This document shows, one piece after another, positions 42,571 to 50,959 of a DNA stretch of 50,959 nucleotides. The notes beneath the pieces were generated by a model. It saw only the letters and a list, made by a program, of their open reading frames with translations, was not told the DNA's origin and searched no databases. The position numbers and the translations under genes are program-made. This DNA is from Rhodospirillaceae bacterium (GTDB lineage Bacteria > Pseudomonadota > Alphaproteobacteria > Rhodospirillales > Rhodospirillaceae), in assembly GCA_018666155.1 (NCBI GenBank), contig JABJAH010000038.1, positions 1 through 50,959 on the forward strand, given 5' to 3'. Every line of letters begins with the position of its first letter. The stretch's first letter is position 1.

Positions 42571-43464
42571 ATGTCAGATCATGTTGTGTCTCGCCGTGCC
42601 TTCGCGGCAACTGCGGCCGGATTGAGTGCGGCCACCGCTGGTCTCGCCGGTGCGAGCAATGGCCGGGCTGCTATTTCATCCCTTCCGACGGACCCCGTCG
42701 AGCAACTGGACGCCATGGTCAAAATGATGGGCACGCGTGCCGAAGAGCGCGTGGTCTGGAAAACAAAGGGTAAGATTTTCGCCATTTTACCGGACGACGT
42801 CATTCTGCTGTACGGGATGCGGGGAAGCGAAAGCACATGGTGGCGGCAAATCGATGACACCACCTATGTCCGTTACAATTCAACGATGTCTTTTTTTACC
42901 GATCCCGAGACCGATGAATTCATCGACGAGTATACCAGTCCCATTAACGGTGCGACCGTAACGCTACCAGCCAGCTTTATTCGACATAAAGAAGGCGAGT
43001 GGTTTACACCCATGGGTACCTATTACGGGTCGATGAAAAAAGCGTTTCCAGAGAAGTATAAAGAAGCGCCGCTTCATATGGATTGGACCCTGGATGGCGA
43101 TGTCATTCGCCGTCAGGAAGGTGACAATTTTCCACCAATCATTCCGCAGCCTTCTATCGAGTATGCATCCATGTTCTCTTGGGCATCAGAGGTGTTTGAT
43201 CCTGATCTTGATCGGGCCAGCGGCGTATCCAGTGGCTGGAATATTATGGCCGGCTCGCGTCCGCCGTATGTGGAGCTCGGTGTGCCACCTGGTAACGTCA
43301 ACTGGCACTTCGATGCCGTGAAGCTGGATGATACAGAACAACTTGATGACGATTATCTGGCATTGGCCCGCGCCCACAGTGATCGCTTTGATATCTCTCC
43401 AGAGTTAGACGAGGGCCCGTCCTTCTTTGAGCGCATATTGAAGCTGCGCGGGATCAACCCATAA
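42571..43464 (+). CDS. DUF1838 family protein, Tat-exported
   Basis: A 297-residue protein with a twin-arginine signal (SRRAFAATAAG, residues 7-17). Mature features shared with the other DUF1838 proteins here are an LLYGMRGSESTWW segment, YTSPINGATVTLPASF (the INP-type turn seen as NPITQERVEVP and NPYTGEMVRV in the paralogues), FSWASEVFDPDLDRAS, and a C-terminal Asp/Phe-rich tail. A Shine-Dalgarno AAGGAG lies 8 nt before the start. It stands apart from the other DUF1838 genes, between the methyltransferase-like gene and a gene relic, and looks like an insertion into an older locus. Function unknown. Confidence 0.82.
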   Translation: MSDHVVSRRAFAATAAGLSAATAGLAGASNGRAAISSLPTDPVEQLDAMVKMMGTRAEERVVWKTKGKIFAILPDDVILLYGMRGSESTWWRQIDDTTYVRYNSTMSFFTDPETDEFIDEYTSPINGATVTLPASFIRHKEGEWFTPMGTYYGSMKKAFPEKYKEAPLHMDWTLDGDVIRRQEGDNFPPIIPQPSIEYASMFSWASEVFDPDLDRASGVSSGWNIMAGSRPPYVELGVPPGNVNWHFDAVKLDDTEQLDDDYLALARAHSDRFDISPELDEGPSFFERILKLRGINP

Positions 43465-43465
43465 A

Positions 43466-43630
43466 CTGCTTGCCGATCGCCCTCTCTCGCTCGGAGGGAG
43501 TAAATTTTGGTATTGGTTTCTCGACCGCGAGGACAGCCCGTGGTATCCGTCCCTTCGCCTGTTTCGGCAGGTGACGCCTGGGGTGTGGGCAGATACCATC
43601 AAGGCCGTTAGAGCGGCGTTGGCTCGGTAA
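43466..43630 (+). pseudogene. C-terminal relic of a TPR/glycosyltransferase-type protein
   Basis: The frame 43508-43630 encodes WYWFLDREDSPWYPSLRLFRQ and then a stop-terminated GVWADTIKAVRAALAR. The phrase W-x-(W/F)-LLDREDSPWYP-xx-RLFRQ followed by a helical W...V...AL tail is the characteristic C terminus of tetratricopeptide-repeat proteins with a GT41/GT9-like domain in alphaproteobacteria. No start codon, TPR region or catalytic part precedes it: the DUF1838 stop lies just upstream at 43462-43464. It is therefore a remnant, probably left when the upstream part was deleted or replaced. Confidence 0.65.
43482..43500 (+). terminator. Weak hairpin after the DUF1838 gene
   Basis: A 7-bp stem (43482-43488 with 43494-43500, one G-T pair) and a 5-nt loop are followed by TAAATTTTGG. 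The T-run is poor, so termination is possible but uncertain. The hairpin overlaps the start of the gene relic. Confidence 0.3.
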
Positions 43631-43683
43631 TCCCGTTCGCCTCCGCGTATTCACTTTAATTGCTGCAACGGACACGACTCTCA

Positions 43684-45363
43684 ATGGCCAGTTATCAATA
43701 CGTCTACACCATGCACAAGCTCGGCAAGAGCTACCCAGGCGGAAAAGAGGTCGTCAAAGACGTCTCCCTTTCCTTCCTCCCCGGCGCCAAAATAGGTGTG
43801 CTTGGCTATAACGGCTCGGGGAAGTCGACCCTGCTGAAAATTATGGCTGGCCTTGATACGGAATACACCGGTGAGGCTAAAGCTGCAGATGGTTTGCGTG
43901 TGGGCTACCTGGAACAGGAACCTGAGCTTGATCCTTCCAAGGATGTGCTGGGGAACGTGATGGAAGGTGTTGGCGAGATCAACACACTGCTCCAGCGCTT
44001 CGAAGAAGTCAGCGCTAAGTTTGCCGAAGAAATGACCGACGATGAGATGAATGATCTCATTGCCGAGCAAGCGGACCTTCAGGAAAAAATTGATGCCGCC
44101 GATGGCTGGGATGTACAGCGTGGCGTCGAGATCGCAATGGATGCGTTGCGTTGTCCGCCCGGTGATGAAGGCGTTGAGAAGCTCTCTGGTGGTGAAAAGC
44201 GTCGCGTAGCTTTGTGTCGGCTTCTTCTGTCCAAACCCGACATGCTGCTCCTTGATGAACCAACCAACCACTTGGATGCAGAGTCTGTCGCTTGGCTTGA
44301 GCGCTTCCTGGAAGAGTATCCCGGTACTGTCGTTGGCGTGACCCACGATCGGTACTTCTTGGATAACGTGACTGGCTGGATTCTAGAACTCGATCGCGGT
44401 CGAGGAATTCCTTACGAGGGCAACTATTCTTCTTGGCTGGAACAAAAACAAAAGCGTTTGGCCCAAGAACAACGTGAAGAAAAAGGTCGTCAACGCACGC
44501 TCGATACAGAATTAGAATGGGTGCGGCAAAGCCCGTCGGCACGGCGGTCGAAGAGCAAGGCCCGTATTTCTGCTTACAACGACTTAGTCGCACAAGCAGC
44601 GGATCGCGCGCCGGATTCTGCACAGATTGTTATTCCTGCAGGCGAACGTCTCGGCGGGTTGGTTCTCGAAGCTAAAAATGTAACGAAAGCCTTTGGTGAT
44701 CGTTTGTTGATCGACAATCTCTCGTTCAACCTACCGCCTGGCGGGATCGTCGGCGTGATCGGTCCTAACGGTGCCGGTAAAAGTACTTTGTTCAAGATGA
44801 TTACTGGCGAGGAAACACCAGACTCTGGTGAGTTGCGCGTCGGTGAAACCGTCCAGCTTGGCTACATCGACCAAGACCGTGCCGCACTCTCAGCCGACAA
44901 AACGGTGTGGGAGGAAATCTCCGACGGCAACGATGAGATCATGCTCGGTAAATTCCCGGTCGCCAGCCGCGCCTATGTCGGCCGGTTTAATTTCAAGGGC
45001 TCGGACCAGCAAAAGAAGGTCGGGCAACTCTCCGGTGGAGAGCGCAACCGTGTGCATCTCGCGAAGATGCTAAAGTCGGGCTCCAACGTCATTCTGCTCG
45101 ATGAGCCGACCAACGATTTGGATGTCGATACCTTGCGTGCCCTAGAGCAGGCCCTTCTGGAATTTGCCGGCTGCGCTGTGGTCATCAGCCACGATCGCTG
45201 GTTCTTGGATCGCATCGCCACACATATTCTGTCCTTCGAAGGCGAAAGCCATGTGGAGTGGTTCGAAGGGAACTTCGAAGACTACGAAGAAGATAAGAAG
45301 CGCCGCTTGGGTGACGATGCTGTTGAACCACATCGCATCAAATACAAAAAGATCGACAGATAG
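43684..45363 (+). CDS. ettA: Energy-dependent translational throttle protein EttA (ABC-F)
   Basis: 559 residues from ATG 43684 (the frame opens at a TTG at 43660 without support). Two ABC domains: Walker A GYNGSGKS (41-48), signature [16 protein letters not shown] and Walker [13 protein letters not shown]; then the linker with [17 protein letters not shown] and ELEWVRQSP, then Walker A GPNGAGKS, signature [15 protein letters not shown] and [10 protein letters not shown]. Length and wording match EttA, including the opening [16 protein letters not shown] and the ending RIKYKKI. EttA binds the ribosomal E site and gates the first peptide bond according to ATP/ADP level. It is a housekeeping gene next to accessory genes. 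Confidence 0.97.
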   Translation: MASYQYVYTMHKLGKSYPGGKEVVKDVSLSFLPGAKIGVLGYNGSGKSTLLKIMAGLDTEYTGEAKAADGLRVGYLEQEPELDPSKDVLGNVMEGVGEINTLLQRFEEVSAKFAEEMTDDEMNDLIAEQADLQEKIDAADGWDVQRGVEIAMDALRCPPGDEGVEKLSGGEKRRVALCRLLLSKPDMLLLDEPTNHLDAESVAWLERFLEEYPGTVVGVTHDRYFLDNVTGWILELDRGRGIPYEGNYSSWLEQKQKRLAQEQREEKGRQRTLDTELEWVRQSPSARRSKSKARISAYNDLVAQAADRAPDSAQIVIPAGERLGGLVLEAKNVTKAFGDRLLIDNLSFNLPPGGIVGVIGPNGAGKSTLFKMITGEETPDSGELRVGETVQLGYIDQDRAALSADKTVWEEISDGNDEIMLGKFPVASRAYVGRFNFKGSDQQKKVGQLSGGERNRVHLAKMLKSGSNVILLDEPTNDLDVDTLRALEQALLEFAGCAVVISHDRWFLDRIATHILSFEGESHVEWFEGNFEDYEEDKKRRLGDDAVEPHRIKYKKIDR

Positions 45364-45371
45364 ATTAGGCG

Positions 45372-46724
45372 CTAAGTCCTCAGCGTCGCGGTCAGTGCGG
45401 CGATATCTCCGCCGCTGCCAAGAGCCATGACCGCATCGTAAACGGCTGTTCCTCCGTCTTCGCCATAGTGGCGGGCGAGGAGGGTGAGGGCTTTGTCTTT
45501 ACGCTCCTCCGGCGTTGCCAAGGTCTGCGCCGTGCCACGCGGAAAAATTACTTCTTTTGAGACCGTATCTCCGCTCGCGAGTTTCATTGTCACGATACCG
45601 GGGCGGCCCGCTGGCGTGTGTTTGTCTAAGGCCGGATCATGACGTGCCGTGATCTTGTTCATCAATGGCTGCAACGCTTCAAGATCAAGCAGTCCTCCGT
45701 CATCGAGACGGCCATGGCGGATCGCGGCCGCAACAGTCGCCTTGGCACTAAAGCGTGCCGCCAGATCATTGGCCGGGGTGTCCGTATCGATTTCCATAGC
45801 TTCGCCAAACGTTGCCACATCCACGGATGCGATATCGTCTTCCTTAACCGCGTGCTCATCGAGTAGTGCGTCGACCGCATCGTTGACGCCGTGGAGATGG
45901 GCACAACTGGGATGCAGTTTGAAATAGCCATTGAGAATTTCGAACCGAGACCATGCGTCGTTCTCAATCCCGTCCACTAAAAGAGTGGCGTTAAAATCGG
46001 TTCCCATATTGGGACCGTAAAAGCGTTCGATGCTGCCGGGCAGGGGGGTGAGCCCCGCCACAGCACCTTCCGCAATGGCAACGGCCTGTGTGGTTGCCAT
46101 AGCCGGATAGAGATGATGCATCGTCGCCCCACCGGCGGTGGTGAAGCGGTCAAACGACAATGCGAGAGACGCTGCCCCGTCAATCGCTGCAGCAATAACG
46201 TCTGTGTTCCCGTTTGAAAGCAGGTGCGCTGCCGCAGCGGCATGGCCAATGGTTGCCCAGTTGCCGTTGTCATGGAGATGAGGTGGCACTCCACCCAAGG
46301 CGACACCAACCCGCGCGGCGACTTCATATCCGGCGACCAGCGCGCTGAGCATGTCCTCGGCGCCTTTGCGGTGCTGCTCGGTCAGCGCCAGCACCACAGG
46401 CACAAGTTGGCTCGCTGGGTGCCCCTTGGCATGGGCGTATCCATCTTGGCGTTGAAGCACGGTGGTCGTAGCAGCGTTTAGCAGGATCGCGTCACGCATT
46501 GCCGCGCCGCGTTTCTCCCCAATCAGCGTGGAGGGGCCGTCTGGTGCTGATACTGTCGCCGCCAGCGCCTCCATGGTTGGGTGAACGGCCCCACCGGCAA
46601 CGACCGCGAGCGCATCCGCGAACAGGTCAAGAGTCATGGTTCGAACGTCAGTCGACAGGTTTACCCACTGCGTCGTCGCAGCGGCACGTACCAGAGTTGA
46701 TGCAGAGCCCTCAGACGTCGTCAT
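45372..46724 (-). CDS. MmgE/PrpD family protein
   Basis: 450 residues of the MmgE/PrpD (2-methylcitrate dehydratase/cis-aconitate decarboxylase-like) family. DLFADALAVVAGGAVHPTMEAL, HAKGHPASQLVPVVLALTEQHRKGAEDMLSALVAGYEVAARVG, GNWATIGHAAAAAHLLSNGNTDVI and YFKLHPSCAHLHGVNDAV follow the family order, including the His-Pro-x-Cys and Lys-x-His region near the active site. Members dehydrate or decarboxylate tricarboxylic-type acids. prpB, prpC and acnD are not adjacent, so a role in the methylcitrate cycle is not supported by context. It is convergent with ettA and divergent from the TonB-dependent receptor gene. Confidence 0.94.
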   Translation of the reverse strand: MTTSEGSASTLVRAAATTQWVNLSTDVRTMTLDLFADALAVVAGGAVHPTMEALAATVSAPDGPSTLIGEKRGAAMRDAILLNAATTTVLQRQDGYAHAKGHPASQLVPVVLALTEQHRKGAEDMLSALVAGYEVAARVGVALGGVPPHLHDNGNWATIGHAAAAAHLLSNGNTDVIAAAIDGAASLALSFDRFTTAGGATMHHLYPAMATTQAVAIAEGAVAGLTPLPGSIERFYGPNMGTDFNATLLVDGIENDAWSRFEILNGYFKLHPSCAHLHGVNDAVDALLDEHAVKEDDIASVDVATFGEAMEIDTDTPANDLAARFSAKATVAAAIRHGRLDDGGLLDLEALQPLMNKITARHDPALDKHTPAGRPGIVTMKLASGDTVSKEVIFPRGTAQTLATPEERKDKALTLLARHYGEDGGTAVYDAVMALGSGGDIAALTATLRT

Positions 46725-47091
46725 GTTTATCCCCCGTTCCCTCGAATTTTACCTAAGCACCCGGCGCAGGTTGAAGCCAACAAAACGTAATGTCGTGACA
46801 TTTTTGCACTTGGGGTCGAAAACCGTAACAAAGGTGCGGCTTGTAAGGGTTTGTTCGGACATATTTTATACCCACCCCGTTAGACCACGTGGTGGAAGTT
46901 TCGATACGAACCGCTTGATAACAAAGGGTGTCCTGCGCTCAAAGGGCTTTAATCGCCGCTATGTGAACGTGTTGCCCAACAGGGATGGGGTTCTGGGAGA
47001 GCCCCTCGCATATTCATAAGTGGAGAGATCAATATTTAAGCGTTGGTGACCGTGGTTTTGGACGACGGCACACATAGGGGAGAGACACTAC
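46725..47091. promoter_or_regulatory. Divergent intergenic region with two palindromes
   Basis: These 367 nt separate the MmgE/PrpD gene from the TonB-dependent receptor. AATGTCGTGACATT (46789-46802) is a perfect dyad with 6-bp arms, and ACCACGTGGT (46884-46893) is a perfect 10-bp palindrome. Just upstream of the latter, TTGTAA and TTTTAT with about 17 nt between could be a promoter for the receptor. The receptor start is preceded by GGGGAGAG. I find no cobalamin, TPP or other known riboswitch consensus. Confidence 0.45.
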
Positions 47092-49491
47092 ATGAAACGC
47101 TCTACGGCCCTCGCGGCCACAACAGCCTTGATTACGTCACTTGTTCTGCCGGGTACGGCAGTTATGGCGCAGTCCTTGGCCCTCGAAGAAATCGTGGTTA
47201 CCGCCCGTAAGATTGAAGAAAATCTTATGGAAGTGCCTTTGGCCATTACCGCGTTTTCATCGGCTGATTTAGAAGCCGCAGACATGTCGACGCTGGAAGA
47301 TATCCAACTCTTCACGCCGAGCTTCTTCTTCTCCAACCAGCAGGGCGGCTCAGGTCGTAATGACCGGTCCTCTAACTCCCTGACCTTCCGTGGTCTGTTC
47401 TTGGGCAGCAACACTGGCATTTCTGCTGGTGGTCTAATGTTCATTGATGGCGCACCGATCATCGGCGCCCAGGCCCCAAGTGTGGTCGACATGGAACGTG
47501 TCGAAATCTTGAAAGGTCCGCAGGCGGCTTACTTTGGCCGGTCGACCTTTGTTGGCGCCATTAACTTTGTCAGTAAAGACCCTGCCGATGAATTCGGTGG
47601 GCGCGTAACTGCTGAGTATTCACGTTTCGGCTCTAACGAAACCAACTTGGTTCTCGAAGGTCCTATCGTTCCCGGCAAGATGAATATGCGGGTGAGCGGA
47701 CGCCACTGGGCTCAAGGCGGCCATTATACAAACGCTGCCAACCCAACGGTGACATTGGGCGATCGTGAAACAAATTCGATTTCTTCATCCATCGTTTTCA
47801 CGCCTACTGATAACTTTAAGATCAAAGCCTACGTCAACTACTTTGAAGACAATGATGGCCCACCGGCCCAGGCTTCTCTGAAGGACGAATCCTACAACTG
47901 TTCTCCCGGAGGACGCCCTGGTTACTATTGCGGCACGATTCCCAGCGTTGAAGAGTTCGGCCTAGATCTTGTTTCTGGCGACTACATCATTAATGCTCAG
48001 CTCCAGGATACGCTCTTTAATCCGCCCGATAGCTGGTTGGTGTTCGATCCGACCTTCAACACCCATGGTGGCACAAGACGGAATGCGTTCCAGGCTGACC
48101 TTCGGATGGACTACGATCATGACTCTGGATATTCGTTCAGTTCTTTGACGGCGTTCCACACCGACAAACAACAGACCATCCTGGATCTGAACTATCGTGA
48201 TTTCCACGATATTCCGAACCCACTCGCGTTTTTAGGGCCACCCCGTCTGCCGCACTTCAACACAACACTGTTGAACCAAGGCAAACAAAAGGACATCAGT
48301 CAGGAACTTCGGATTACGTCTCCGCAAGACGAGCGTCTGCGCTGGACCTTGGGCTTCAACTATCTTGATGCCCATTCACCGGGTGGCACTGTTTACGGGA
48401 ACTTGATCTTTGGACCATTCTTCACCGGCAGCATTGTTGAGCGTGATGTCGAAACACCGGCTGTCTTTGGTGCTGGCTACTACGATATCACTGAAGAGCT
48501 GACCCTTGGTCTCGAAGCCCGGTATCAGTGGGATAAGATCAGTGAACAAACACTGGTTGGCGGTGGCGGCGTGCCGCTTCCAAATGCTCCATTGTTGGCA
48601 GCGACGTTCAAGAGTTTCTCGCCACGTGTTACTTTGGACTACAACTACGCGGAAAACTCCACGGCTTATGCCTTGTTCTCCCGCGGGTTCCGCCCAGGTG
48701 GCTTTAACAGCTTGCTCGTTAATGAAAGCGCCGACACCATTGCTGCTATCAATGCTGCAGTTTCCGGCGCTGGTGTGACCTATGCTGAAGAAAAGATCGA
48801 TAACTACGAAGTTGGTTTGAAATCTTCATGGCTTGACGGTCGGGCAAGAACCACAATCGCTCTGTACTATATGGAATGGTTGAATGGTCAAAACCAAAGT
48901 CTAATCGCGGTGTCACAGGGTGGCGTGAATAACCTGTTCAGCATCACGATTAACAACGGCCTTGCTAAGTTGAAGGGCATCGAGTTTGAAGGGCAATTCC
49001 AAGCCACTGAAAACCTGACTCTGTCTGGTAGCTTGGGTTACAACGACACAGAGTACGTCGCATCTACACCGGCGTTTGAATGTAGTCAGTGTAACGAAAT
49101 TACGGGCAGCCTAGATGCAGTCGGTAATGAATTGCCGTACTCACCGAAAGTCTCATGGTCATTGGCCGCATCGTATACCGATGAACTCAATGCCGATTGG
49201 GACTGGTTCAGCCGTGCAGATTGGGCCCATCAGGGTTCCAAATGGGCTGACCAAGCCAACATTGCCAAGTCCTCGGCTTACGATGTGGTTAACCTTCGGG
49301 CTGGTATCCGTCAGGAAAACTTCTCCATTGAAGCATTCCTCCTGAACGCGCTTGACCACGATGAGTTCACCCAAGCCCGTCAAGGGATCGATCTGAAGAC
49401 CTTCGGACCGTTCGCACCGGATAACAATGAAATCCGTGTGTCTCTTCCGAACCGTCGGGCATGGGGCATCCGGGCTAGCTACAACTTCTAA
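47092..49491 (+). CDS. TonB-dependent outer-membrane receptor
   Basis: 799 residues with a signal peptide (cut near VMA-QS). The mature N terminus LALEEIVVTARKIEENLMEVPLAI is the usual opening of TonB-dependent receptors, followed by the plug domain (TLEDIQLFTPSFFF, SNSLTFRGLFLGSN, VVDMERVEILKGPQAAYFGRSTFVGAINFVS) and a 22-strand beta-barrel ending in RRAWGIRASYNF with the C-terminal Phe needed for outer-membrane insertion. It imports a ligand too large for porins, driven by TonB/ExbBD (not in this window). The ligand cannot be read. A strong terminator follows. Confidence 0.96.
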   Translation: MKRSTALAATTALITSLVLPGTAVMAQSLALEEIVVTARKIEENLMEVPLAITAFSSADLEAADMSTLEDIQLFTPSFFFSNQQGGSGRNDRSSNSLTFRGLFLGSNTGISAGGLMFIDGAPIIGAQAPSVVDMERVEILKGPQAAYFGRSTFVGAINFVSKDPADEFGGRVTAEYSRFGSNETNLVLEGPIVPGKMNMRVSGRHWAQGGHYTNAANPTVTLGDRETNSISSSIVFTPTDNFKIKAYVNYFEDNDGPPAQASLKDESYNCSPGGRPGYYCGTIPSVEEFGLDLVSGDYIINAQLQDTLFNPPDSWLVFDPTFNTHGGTRRNAFQADLRMDYDHDSGYSFSSLTAFHTDKQQTILDLNYRDFHDIPNPLAFLGPPRLPHFNTTLLNQGKQKDISQELRITSPQDERLRWTLGFNYLDAHSPGGTVYGNLIFGPFFTGSIVERDVETPAVFGAGYYDITEELTLGLEARYQWDKISEQTLVGGGGVPLPNAPLLAATFKSFSPRVTLDYNYAENSTAYALFSRGFRPGGFNSLLVNESADTIAAINAAVSGAGVTYAEEKIDNYEVGLKSSWLDGRARTTIALYYMEWLNGQNQSLIAVSQGGVNNLFSITINNGLAKLKGIEFEGQFQATENLTLSGSLGYNDTEYVASTPAFECSQCNEITGSLDAVGNELPYSPKVSWSLAASYTDELNADWDWFSRADWAHQGSKWADQANIAKSSAYDVVNLRAGIRQENFSIEAFLLNALDHDEFTQARQGIDLKTFGPFAPDNNEIRVSLPNRRAWGIRASYNF

Positions 49492-49519
49492 GCTAGACCG
49501 ACAGATACAAATTTGGCGG

Positions 49520-49550
49520 CGGCCGGGGATTTCCCCGGCCGTTGTTTTTT
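49520..49550 (+). terminator. Rho-independent terminator
   Basis: A 9-bp GC-rich perfect stem (49520-49528 with 49533-49541, CGGCCGGGG/CCCCGGCCG) and an ATTT loop are followed by TTGTTTTTT. It lies 28 nt after the TonB-receptor stop and separates it from the next receptor gene. Confidence 0.93.
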
Positions 49551-49661
49551 GTGCCTAATTTGTTGTCGGGCGTTCGCCCTGGGCCTGTTGATCTATGCGC
49601 TCTTTGCGCCCTTGGCTCGGTTGATGTATGTCATCGGTTCTCTCAACGTAAAGTTTCATTC

Positions 49662-50959
49662 ATGCCGCGTTTTCTGCCCTTGGCCCTTCGGGCCGCACTG
49701 ACCTTCTTTGTCTTCGGTTTTGCGCTAGACCTTCAGGCCCAAACCTCGCCTGAACCGACTGATATGGGCGGTCGCACTGTGTCCGCCGACGGCACGAAGA
49801 CCACCTATGAGGCTAGTTTTTTCACCCGTTTCAATCCTTTGTCTCTGCAGGACATGCTGCAGCGGATACCCGGTGCGTCCATTAGTAACTCTGTGGCGAC
49901 CAGCGAACGCCGAGGCCTGCGCGGCAATGAAGATGCTATCCTCATAAATGGACAGCAGATCACCGGCAAAGACAGCGGCGGTGCCTCCGCCCTGCAGCGC
50001 ATCACGGCGAACCAAGTTTTGCGCATTGAGATTTTGCGTGGGTCATCCAGCGAGGTGCAAAGCACCACCCAGCGCATCATCAACGTCATTTTGCGGCAAG
50101 ATGGCGGTGATACGCTGACGTTGACCGCAGCATTGCCTAACTACACCAATGATGGCTCAGCCCGTCCCATTGCGGGCGTGACCTACGCCGTCAATGAACC
50201 CAACCGCAATTACTCCATCGGAATCGCCTCCAACCCCATTTATCGGCCGTGGCAACGGACCAAGATCACGTCTGATCTCTCGGGGCAGGACATCCTTTCC
50301 AGTGTCGAATCAGAGCAGCATGATCGCTACACCATCCAAACCACCGGACGGTATGAGCAAACCTTTGAGTCCGGATCGCGTTTGCAGCTCAACGGGCTTG
50401 GATCTTGGCTGATTAATAATCGGGAGCGGCGTGAGGTCTTGCGTGATCCTCAGCAACCGATAGCGATCAATCAGCTTTCTGACAGTTTGGAAATTGATAA
50501 GCGGGACGAGTTCACGGTTGAGATCAGCGCCGACTACAGTTTCCCTTTGGGTGAAGCTGATACGGTGACGTTTCTCGCCCTGGTTAATTGGGAAAAAGAA
50601 AACCGCGACCGTGATGTGTTTGACCTGGAGCCACTAGACGAGCCGGTCAACGTACGCCAGTTGAGGCAGGACATCAGGACGGAGGCCATCGCGCGCGGCA
50701 CCTATGACCGCACGTTCAGCCCCACGCTCGGGGGGCAGATCGGTTTTGAAGGAACGCTAAATACTCAGAAGACGGATTTTGATCTCTCGACCTTGGTTGA
50801 TGGAGCGCTCGTTCCCCTGGCCATTTTCAACAGCGATGGCAAGGTCACCGAATATCGTGGCGAAGCGTTCTCCACGCTGCGCTGGAAGCCCTGGGGCACC
50901 GTGGAGGCGGAATTTGGACTTGCCGTTGAGGCGTCGCGCATCAGGCAAACCAGTGTCGA
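49662..50959 (+). CDS. TonB-dependent receptor-like outer-membrane protein, 3' truncated by window
   Basis: An uninterrupted frame of 432 codons from ATG 49662 to the window end. The signal peptide is MPRFLPLALRAALTFFVFGFALDLQA-QT. A plug-domain segment follows (NPLSLQDMLQRIPGASISN, GLRGNEDAILINGQQITGK, VLRIEILRGSSSEVQST), then alternating barrel strands rich in aromatic residues (SGSRLQLNGLGSWLINNRE, DTVTFLALVNWEKENRD). The TARK-type opening of the previous receptor is absent, so it is a different, shorter-plug subfamily. It lies 170 nt downstream of the first receptor beyond a terminator, so it has its own promoter or depends on read-through. Its ligand is unknown. Confidence 0.88.
   Translation, partial: MPRFLPLALRAALTFFVFGFALDLQAQTSPEPTDMGGRTVSADGTKTTYEASFFTRFNPLSLQDMLQRIPGASISNSVATSERRGLRGNEDAILINGQQITGKDSGGASALQRITANQVLRIEILRGSSSEVQSTTQRIINVILRQDGGDTLTLTAALPNYTNDGSARPIAGVTYAVNEPNRNYSIGIASNPIYRPWQRTKITSDLSGQDILSSVESEQHDRYTIQTTGRYEQTFESGSRLQLNGLGSWLINNRERREVLRDPQQPIAINQLSDSLEIDKRDEFTVEISADYSFPLGEADTVTFLALVNWEKENRDRDVFDLEPLDEPVNVRQLRQDIRTEAIARGTYDRTFSPTLGGQIGFEGTLNTQKTDFDLSTLVDGALVPLAIFNSDGKVTEYRGEAFSTLRWKPWGTVEAEFGLAVEASRIRQTSV

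Noticed and set aside
46725..47091. Cobalamin or TPP riboswitch upstream of the TonB-dependent receptor
   Set aside because: No B12-box or THI-box consensus is visible in the 367 nt.
49513..49701. Short plus-strand frame between the two TonB-dependent receptor genes
   Set aside because: It starts beside and reads through the strong terminator at 49520-49550 and overlaps the signal-peptide region of the real downstream gene in another frame.
1..50959. CRISPR arrays, insertion sequences, prophage or conjugation genes
   Set aside because: No regularly spaced direct repeats, transposase, integrase or phage structural motifs were seen on either strand.

Overview
The window reads as chromosomal DNA of a free-living, probably marine alphaproteobacterium. 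The best placement evidence is the EttA-type ABC-F protein at 43684-45363, whose wording resembles alphaproteobacterial copies, together with the fused CysN/CysC and TonB-dependent receptors. This placement is an inference and no rRNA or tRNA is present to confirm it. Genes are densely packed in short operons on both strands. I see no transposase, integrase, CRISPR array or recognisable transcriptional regulator.

Layout. (1) 1-5680, plus strand: two complete DUF1838 proteins and the end of a third, a degenerate beta-lactamase-fold protein, an alpha/beta hydrolase and a secreted double cupin. (2) 5741-17444: two diverged copies of one four-gene cassette facing away from each other. Each copy reads novel Cys-rich secreted protein, DUF1587/1595/1592/1588/1585 haem-motif lipoprotein, Tat-exported DUF1552 protein, then a triple-repeat COG4315 protein. 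A CHRD protein sits at the centre. On the right the cassette is followed by a HiPIP, a tri-haem cytochrome c, a second CHRD protein and an MFS transporter (to 21053). (3) 21333-33073: a catabolic-looking set with an arylmalonate-decarboxylase-like protein, three cupin genes, a beta-propeller protein, a haem-binding beta-barrel protein, a GST, an orphan peptide/nickel-type binding protein, a flavoprotein, an MFS transporter, an SDR and a Gfo/Idh/MocA dehydrogenase. The last three are chained by GTGA stop/start overlaps. (4) 33093-38381: two secreted hydrolases, a small membrane protein, a MATE exporter and a tannase/feruloyl-esterase-like protein. (5) 38406-43630: cysD and cysNC (PAPS synthesis), a small unknown protein, a methyltransferase-like protein, a fourth DUF1838 protein and a 40-codon relic of a TPR/glycosyltransferase-type gene. 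(6) 43684-50959: ettA, an MmgE/PrpD protein and two TonB-dependent receptors separated by a strong terminator.

How it may work together (inference). Many products are predicted to be exported: six carry Tat-type signals, and there are lipoproteins, Sec-secreted hydrolases, cytochromes and outer-membrane receptors. This suggests capture and oxidative or hydrolytic attack on an external organic substrate, import, then cytoplasmic redox processing. The most novel unit is the mirrored DUF1592/DUF1552/COG4315/novel-protein cassette with its HiPIP and tri-haem cytochrome neighbours; I read it as an undescribed periplasmic or surface redox module. Three enzymes of known families (serine hydrolase, arylmalonate-decarboxylase-like, SDR) lack the residue normally required for catalysis.
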